The notes beneath the pieces are model-generated. The model was given only the letters and a program-made list of their open reading frames with translations, was not told where the DNA came from and made no database searches. Positions 8,482-13,477 of a DNA stretch of 13,477 bases are shown here, piece after piece. Origin of the DNA: Paraglomus occultum. Its lineage: Eukaryota > Glomeromycota > Glomeromycetes > Paraglomerales > Paraglomeraceae. Where the stretch lies: positions 1-13,477 of the forward strand of contig CAJVPJ010000999.1 in the NCBI GenBank assembly GCA_910592205.1. The letters run 5' to 3'. The position numbers and the translations under genes are program-made. Position 1 is the stretch's first letter; each line of letters begins with the position of its first letter.

Positions 8482-8983
8482 TAAGGTATTTTTTTCTTGA
8501 CTAAATTACTGCATATAAACCTTATGGAACCTAATCACCTTGCTGTCTTGTCCTCTAGTGTCATGATGAACATATTATAATATATGCAGGTTTGACTGCT
8601 TTGTAATTACAATAACATGGCTGTATTCCTATAATCAAAGTTGTATTAAATCTCCAGAGCTTAGTTTAGTAATCTTAATAACACCTAATTGAACTGGCGG
8701 GCATTTCAAAAGATTGATGGCTGAGTTTTGTTGTTTGCATAACGATAGTCGACATGTCAACTTTTCCAGAAACGTCTGTTCCGTAACAAAGCCTCGTCAC
8801 ATTTCCTACGTAAAAGAGTATTTGATACGTTTGCTTCTACATATTATGTTCAGAAGAACGTAATTGCACACATTCTGTTAATATGTAATACAAATATCAC
8901 GTGATGATACATTAGCAAGAAATTTCGGAAGAAAAAAGAAGCCGCAGCGCGAAAAGCCCAAGTTCGTCTGATTAACGCTAACT
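8482..8983 (+). promoter_or_regulatory. Intergenic, downstream of the basic protein and upstream of PA2G4
   Basis: No frame of note. It carries the TCACGTGA octamer 79 bp before the PA2G4 ATG; the leader before the ATG reads GCTAACTATGGC. It presumably holds the 3' end of the previous gene and the PA2G4 promoter. Confidence 0.4.
8897..8904. promoter_or_regulatory. TCACGTGA E-box palindrome, 79 bp before the PA2G4 ATG
   Basis: Third identical octamer in the window and the one closest to a start codon. Confidence 0.5.
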
Positions 8984-10912
8984 ATGGCTGACGACAGTGA
9001 TAGCGAAGAGATACTTACAATCGAAAACTCGGATGTGGTTACAAAATATAAGATAGCTGCGGACATATCTAACCGTACGTGTTATAAATGTTATCGTGTA
9101 TTAATAGACAAAGCTGTTTAAATTTTCCCAGTCTTGATAAATGCATATTACATGAGGATAATAGCATAGTCTTATAGACGACTTATCGAGTGTCATCAGC
9201 CGTATGGAATAGCTTAACTCATTAACTACTCCAAGACAGTAAAAGATTTGTGGCTATCGGCTATAAACGAGATTTTTGTAATATGGTGCGGGAGGGGAAA
9301 AAAAAAGAATCAAGTCATCCCTTGACGCGCATCTTTTTTACGTTTGTCTAAATTTATAGGCACTATGAAGAAATTGATTACTTCGTGCGTAAATGGTGCA
9401 AGAATTCTTGATCTTTGTGTACTTGGCGACAAGGAGATAGAAGATGGTGTGAAACCATTTTACATTAAAAATAAAGTACCCAAGGGTCTGTATATGAGTA
9501 TGCATGCTCTTTTCTTTTTCTTTGCATCTCAACTAATATCATTTGTACGTTCTTAATCAGGGGTTGCCTTCCCAACGTGCATATCAGTGAACAACGTAAT
9601 ATGCCATTTTTCACCATTATCGTCCGATCCTGAAGCGTCGAATACGTTGAAACCTGGCGATCTTGTTAAGATTCAACTTGGTGCCCATATTGATGGATAT
9701 GCTGCCATTACTGCTACGACACTTGTTATTGGAGCATCGAATGAGAACCCCGTCAAGGGCGTGCAAGCTGATGTTATTACCGCAGCGCATTATGCAAGCG
9801 AGGCCGCATTAAGGTTGATTAAGCCGGGTTTGAATAATATGACGGTCACCCAGACTATACAAAAGATTTCACAGATTTACGGGACTAATTCTGTTGAAGG
9901 TAAGTTGGTTGAATGTGAGAAAGATTTTAATAAAGGTTTAAGACATATGATGTAAAAACACAAGCCGTTCCATGAAAACTCATATACATATAATGTATTA
10001 ATATGTAAATCCAGGCATGCTTTCGCATCAGCAAGAAAAAAATGAAATCGAGGGTAAGAAACAAATAATCCTCAACCCAAGTGATGCACAAAAACGCGAT
10101 TTCGAAAGCACAAACTTTGCCGAAAATGAAGTCTGGGGTGTGGATATATTAATTTCTTCCGGCGACGGAAAGGTAAAAATGTTTCAGACTTATATATACT
10201 TTATGCATATCGATATGAAATTCAACTCATTGCTTTCGCCATTTGCCTTTTCTTTCCCCAAACCAATCTACATTACAGCCAAAACCTTCCAATGTTCGGA
10301 CGACGGTTTACAGGAAAACCGGCGAGACATATTTACTCAAAATGAAAACTGCTCGAGAAGTTTTGAGTGAGATAACGAATAAGTTTGGAACGTTTCCGTT
10401 TCCACTTCGGGCACTCTCGGATGAAAGAAAGGCAAGGTTGGGAATAGTGGAGTGTTCGAAACATGGATTAGTAGTGCCATATAATGTATTTCAAGAGAAA
10501 GAAGGTACGGTTATTAATTTCTAGCAGTTTATCAATATCTGGGTTCAGTATTGTTTCTTTTTGTTACGTTCAGTCTACGCAAAGTCAACATTCACGATCT
10601 TTGTCTAATTCTCAATACCTTTTACACGTTATAGAGGAATACGTCGCACAAGTATTCTTTACAGTATTGTTAACCAAGAACGGCCCGCTGAAAATCACGA
10701 ATACTTACTTCGACCCTTCTGTTATCCAATCCGATAAGAAGATTGAGGATGAACAGGTCTTGCAGATACTTTCGTCACCCTTAAGGAAGAATAAAAAGAA
10801 AAAGAAAAGTGGAAAGGGCGGAGCAGAAAAAGCAGAAAAGAAACCAGCGGACAATGAACCAGCGGAAAAGAAACCAGCGGAAAAGGAACAAGCAGAAAAA
10901 ATTGTAGAATAA
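8984..10912 (+). CDS. PA2G4: PA2G4 / EBP1 proliferation-associated protein, six exons, 405 residues
   Basis: PA2G4 (EBP1) is a pita-bread-fold relative of methionine aminopeptidase 2 that binds ribosomes near the exit tunnel and RNA, and is not an active peptidase. Exons: 8984-9074, 9360-9485, 9561-9899, 10015-10172, 10279-10504, 10635-10912; total 1218 nt, exactly 406 codons. It starts MADDSDSEE, then VVTKYKIAADISNR. Matches in order: GVAFPTCISVNNVICHFSPL (73-92), KPGDLVKIQLGAHIDGYAA (103-121), EAALRLIKPGLNNMTVTQ, EGMLSHQ, NEVWGVDILISSGDGK, RTTVYRKTGETYLLKMKTAR, KARLGIVECSKHGLVVPYNV, VFFTVLLTKNGPLKIT. The metal-binding Asp of the peptidases corresponds to Gln in KIQLG, consistent with loss of catalysis. 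The C-terminus has a Lys cluster (KNKKKKKSGK) and then degenerate AEKKPA/EPAEKKPA repeats, as expected for the RNA-binding tail. Exon 6 uses the acceptor TTATAG, giving EKEEEYVAQ. The first intron is the longest (285 bp). Confidence 0.95.
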
Positions 10913-11533
10913 AAACTGATGGTGATGATGGAATGTCGAGATTAAAGTTGGGAGGAGTTGGGGGTATACTTGAATATCGAACATATTTAGAGTTGGTTTG
11001 TCGGTCAGCTTTATGTATTAAACTTGACTTTCTGAGTATGAAGTGACTGCTTGATTGCAAATAAGTATGTTATATTATGAATACAACATACTAACCATGC
11101 CAAAAATTTGACATCCAAACCCTGACCTCACAATTGAACTCAAAAGTTCGATTAATAAAATTCAGTAAGTTTTAATCCGAACCAAGTTCTCTAAGAAAAG
11201 TTTCTTTTACGTCTATAGTAGGATGTGGCAATAATCTCTTTCGCGTTTAAGACGCCAAAATTTGTTGACAAATATTTCTAATTTTAAGTCGAACCTGTTT
11301 CTGATAAATTGAAATTGGCGCGTCTAATACAACAACCCTCAGCAGGCTAATCCTATGTTACGTAATATTGTAATCTCATCCAGAGACTTCCATCTGTTCG
11401 TTCCTCGCAACAGTCACGACTGTTTATGTTCATTGATCGCTTATTAATTACGTCATTTAAGGTTCGTGTATTATAGAGACTTTATTTTAGATAACCAGAT
11501 TGGCAAATATCAATAGAAACGCTAGGCATTGAG
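10913..11533. other. Intergenic after PA2G4, nothing recognised
   Basis: This holds the presumed PA2G4 3' UTR, then AT-rich sequence. No open frame on either strand shows convincing protein composition, and no repeat or RNA gene was seen. The minus-strand frames that overlap the PA2G4 tail are antisense shadows of its Lys/Glu-rich repeat. Confidence 0.5.
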
Positions 11534-11970
11534 ACGTCGGAACTATCGAACTGAAAATCTATCATAACAATGAACCAATAATGGTCTTTCAAACTATACT
11601 GCTTCTGGTAATCTATTGTGAGAGCAAGCATTTTAGAATGAAAGTCGATTTTGTACATACTAAACGTCCCTCGAATCATTTTCATAAGAAAGATGGTTCC
11701 ACTGCAGATATTGTGCTGATTGTAAAAAAGAGTTTGAAAACAATAATTTCTCTCATTAAAAACTGCCAGGAAGAGCTGAACATTGAAAGAAAAGAAGTAA
11801 CTAGATTTCATGAAAAATCAAAAGAATGAGGTGAGAAAAAGATAAAAAGGATTAAAGAATTGGAAACTGAAGTCACTAAGATTAAGTTAAAAGAAGAAAA
11901 CCAACGCTTAAAAGAGCAACAAAATGGTCAACTGACTGCTCAAATCGAGGTTGAGGAAACTAAAACGTGA
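11534..11970 (+). pseudogene. Coiled-coil ORF interrupted by an in-frame TGA, unrecognised
   Basis: The frame is open from 11534 (first Met at 11581) to a TGA at 11827-11829, then continues in the same frame to a TGA at 11968-11970. Before the break: GTIELKIYHNNEPIMVFQTI, a mixed strand-like segment, KKDGSTADIVLIVKKSLKTI and NCQEELNIERKEVTRFHEKS. After it: KKIKRIKELETEVTKIKLKE and ENQRLKEQQNGQLTAQIEVE. The second half is a textbook Leu/Lys/Glu coiled coil in phase with the first, so the TGA looks like a nonsense change or base error in a formerly longer protein. No upstream exon was identified. A beta-rich head followed by a coiled coil recalls the XRCC4/SAS-6 architecture in a very loose way only; no family is claimed. 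Confidence 0.4.
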
Positions 11971-12299
11971 ACTTATTAAAATTACAGAAGTAATACTCCT
12001 AATGGTTGCCATGGTGGATTTAGTTACATATATATATTGTATAATTTTTTTATTATTAAGCCCGTCATTCATCACATTCTACGATAAAGTGAACGTAAAA
12101 TTAACAAGTCCATAAGTTATGAATCATCATTATTACTATACTTTTCAAAATGTTACTGGTCAATTTTACAGCCACATCATAATCAGCCTGTACACATAAG
12201 AGAATGTTCACTTGTCTGGATATGTTGCAGCATGCCCTATATACACAACTCACACTTGAATCAATTATACTTCTGTCAGTCTAAAAATAATTACCGACG
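11971..12299 (+). promoter_or_regulatory. Upstream region of the 11-residue-repeat membrane protein
   Basis: No coding stretch. A TATA-like CTATATACAC at 12237-12246 lies about 60 bp before the ATG at 12300 and is a candidate core promoter element. Otherwise the sequence is AT-rich. Confidence 0.35.
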
Positions 12300-13477
12300 A
12301 TGACTCCAACGTCTACTCCTACGTCTACACCTGTTAATTTTACTCATGTTTCATTTTTTGATATCCACAACTTGCTCAATGTCACATTCGTCCTGTGCTT
12401 CACCGAATGTGAACTGGACAAGTGGTTTATCGCAAGGCCAACGTTTACGTGTCTCATACTCGTACTTCTATTTATTCTCTATTTATATGTAGCAATCGTT
12501 CATTACCCCGCATATAGATGTAACAAGCACATTACCCGTCGTAATGCTAGGACTGCCTCGTTGGAAGATACCTCTCAGAATCGACTAGTATACGTTATAG
12601 TATTTCCATTCGCTCTGATATATATATCGCTGAGAATCGCATGGGAGCTTTACCGACAATGTGTATTCTATTCACTGGACACGATCGAATTCGTTATCAG
12701 ATTAGTTCCCCGTGGACTTGCTGTGCTCTGGCGAAATTATTTGCGTATTGTAATGAAAACTATCGTGCATGTAATGAAAACTATCGTGCTTGGCACCTGG
12801 TATATCATCCGGTCAATTTTACGAACATCGGTGAGAGCGATCTGGAAATCGTTGATATTCGGATACAACGCCATTTGGAAAACGTGTGCATATTCATGGA
12901 ACACAATTAAAAGATCCTGCGTATATGTTTGGAGGGACGTCGGAAAACGATTGCTTTTTGCTATATGTATTAATCCAACAAAGTGGGCCATCAGGCGTGG
13001 AATATATCTGTCTCGTATAGCATGCTATGTTGCATGCTTTATTATACGTGATATGTTGGAAGATGTACGTGATCTGGTTTTCTTGGGCTGCGATTCATCG
13101 CGGCGGATTTGGAATTCCACAATTGTTCCAGCTGGCCATGTCGCTTATCATGCAATCGCCTATTCCCGGGCAACTGTGCGAGTGTATGGGTCTAAAGTCC
13201 GAGCGCATTTGTACAAGCGTGTGTTTATCGCCGGAACAAGTGAACTCACTTGGATTGTGGGTGAAGTGTTGAGGGACCCAATCCTTAGATATGTTGCTGA
13301 AACCGGATATGGTACAATTAGGAGAGCAAAGTTTTGTTTGAGCTTTATGGCGGTTTCGATGAAACAATGCGTGACTCAAGGCCTATACGCTATGCAACGA
13401 CTGTTATCTCAAGCCCTATACTTTATACAACGGCTGTTATCTCAAGCCCTATACTTTATACAACGGCTGTTATCTCA
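12300..13477 (+). CDS. Two-TM-segment protein with long 11-residue-repeat region, 3' incomplete, family unknown
   Basis: One frame stays open from the ATG at 12300 to the last base (392 complete codons) with no stop or intron. It begins MTPTSTPTSTPVNFTH, a Thr/Pro/Ser start with possible N-glycosylation sites NFT and NVT. Hydrophobic segments follow at about 48-68 (FTCLILVLLFILYLYVAIVH) and 96-112 (LVYVIVFPFALIYISLR), separated by a short basic/polar loop. From about residue 147 the chain is basic, rich in Trp, Tyr, Ile and Arg, poor in acidic residues, and shows an 11-residue rhythm: AIWKSLIFGYN, AIWKTCAYSWN, TIKRSCVYVWR, DVGKRLLFAIC (180-223). It ends in QGLYAMQRLLS and two exact QALYFIQRLLS units. 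Such 11-mers form membrane-lying amphipathic helices in other families (perilipin and synuclein types), so membrane or lipid-droplet association is inferred. I know no named family with this design. Confidence 0.75.
   Translation, partial: MTPTSTPTSTPVNFTHVSFFDIHNLLNVTFVLCFTECELDKWFIARPTFTCLILVLLFILYLYVAIVHYPAYRCNKHITRRNARTASLEDTSQNRLVYVIVFPFALIYISLRIAWELYRQCVFYSLDTIEFVIRLVPRGLAVLWRNYLRIVMKTIVHVMKTIVLGTWYIIRSILRTSVRAIWKSLIFGYNAIWKTCAYSWNTIKRSCVYVWRDVGKRLLFAICINPTKWAIRRGIYLSRIACYVACFIIRDMLEDVRDLVFLGCDSSRRIWNSTIVPAGHVAYHAIAYSRATVRVYGSKVRAHLYKRVFIAGTSELTWIVGEVLRDPILRYVAETGYGTIRRAKFCLSFMAVSMKQCVTQGLYAMQRLLSQALYFIQRLLSQALYFIQRLLS
12749..12790 (+). repeat. 21-bp tandem duplication inside the membrane protein
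   Basis: Two copies of GTAATGAAAACTATCGTGC plus two bases (12749-12769 and 12770-12790), differing by one base; in frame this gives VMKTIVH VMKTIVL. It is a 7-residue unit, unlike the 11-residue rhythm that follows. Confidence 0.9.
13377..13477 (+). repeat. 33-bp tandem repeat, three copies and running off the edge
   Basis: Unit 33 bp = 11 codons, in frame. The first copy (13377-13409) is diverged; the next two (13410-13442, 13443-13475) are identical, and two bases of a fourth follow. Exact identity shows recent expansion by whole codon units. Confidence 0.95.

Noticed and set aside
9338-9532. Minus-strand frame over PA2G4 exon 2
   Set aside because: Antisense to a conserved PA2G4 exon.
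10722-11060. Two minus-strand hydrophobic frames
   Set aside because: Phe/Leu-rich reading is the complement of the Lys/Glu-rich PA2G4 tail.
11482-11811. Minus-strand frame of about 109 codons
   Set aside because: The plus strand has a coiled coil continuing in frame beyond this region, so the plus strand is the likelier coding strand, though neither is certain.
12641-13379. Shorter frames on both strands inside the right-hand ORF
   Set aside because: The long frame from 12300 explains the region with protein-like TM segments and in-frame repeats; the others are out of frame or antisense.
13377-13477. CRISPR-like or satellite array
   Set aside because: Units are directly adjacent with no spacers and a length that is a multiple of three in an open frame, so this is a coding tandem repeat.

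Overview
The window reads as nuclear DNA of a fungus, probably an early-diverging, moderately AT-rich lineage. Genes are broken by many short GT-AG introns (about 42-130 bp) and packed on both strands, and the recognisable proteins are eukaryotic housekeeping families. An arbuscular mycorrhizal or other Mucoromycota relative would fit, but that placement is inference. Most single reading frames are exons or shadows of exons; the gene models below were assembled by hand from splice sites, reading phase and family resemblance.

Layout, left to right. (1) 75-1703, minus: N-terminal part (GBD/FH3) of a formin in five visible exons. It runs into an 80-bp inverted copy of its own exon 3 at the extreme left edge, a fold-back that may be an amplification or assembly chimera. 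(2) 1704-3937: sparse. It holds a G12 run, a possible two-exon 49-residue microprotein (minus), an exon-like mitochondrial-leader ORF with a possible second exon (plus), and a short palindrome. (3) 3938-4998, plus: phosducin-like protein, four exons. (4) 5038-6504, minus: Rogdi/Rav2-type RAVE subunit in about ten small exons, tail-to-tail with the phosducin-like gene, 39 bp between stops. (5) about 6776-7363, plus: a decayed piece of a chaperonin CCT6 (TCP-1 zeta) gene with frameshifts, stops and a deletion. (6) 7588-8481, plus: unrecognised basic protein with a PP1-type docking motif. (7) 8984-10912, plus: PA2G4/EBP1, six exons, 405 residues. (8) 11534-11970, plus: a coiled-coil ORF split by an in-frame TGA. 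(9) 12300 to the right edge, plus: an uninterrupted 392-codon frame without a stop, encoding a two-TM-segment protein followed by a long basic, aromatic-rich region of 11-residue periodicity, ending in exact 33-bp tandem repeats that run off the window.

How they relate. No operon-like pathway is evident. Phosducin-like proteins are co-chaperones of the CCT chaperonin, and a CCT6 relic lies nearby, but since the relic is dead this is probably chance. Three genes on the plus strand (phosducin-like, the unknown basic protein, PA2G4) each carry a perfect TCACGTGA palindrome 79-233 bp before their start codon, suggesting a shared bHLH-type control. The most novel object is the membrane protein with 11-residue repeats at the right edge. 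Both window edges fall on repeat structures (a fold-back on the left, a tandem repeat on the right), which is what a complete short-read contig would look like.
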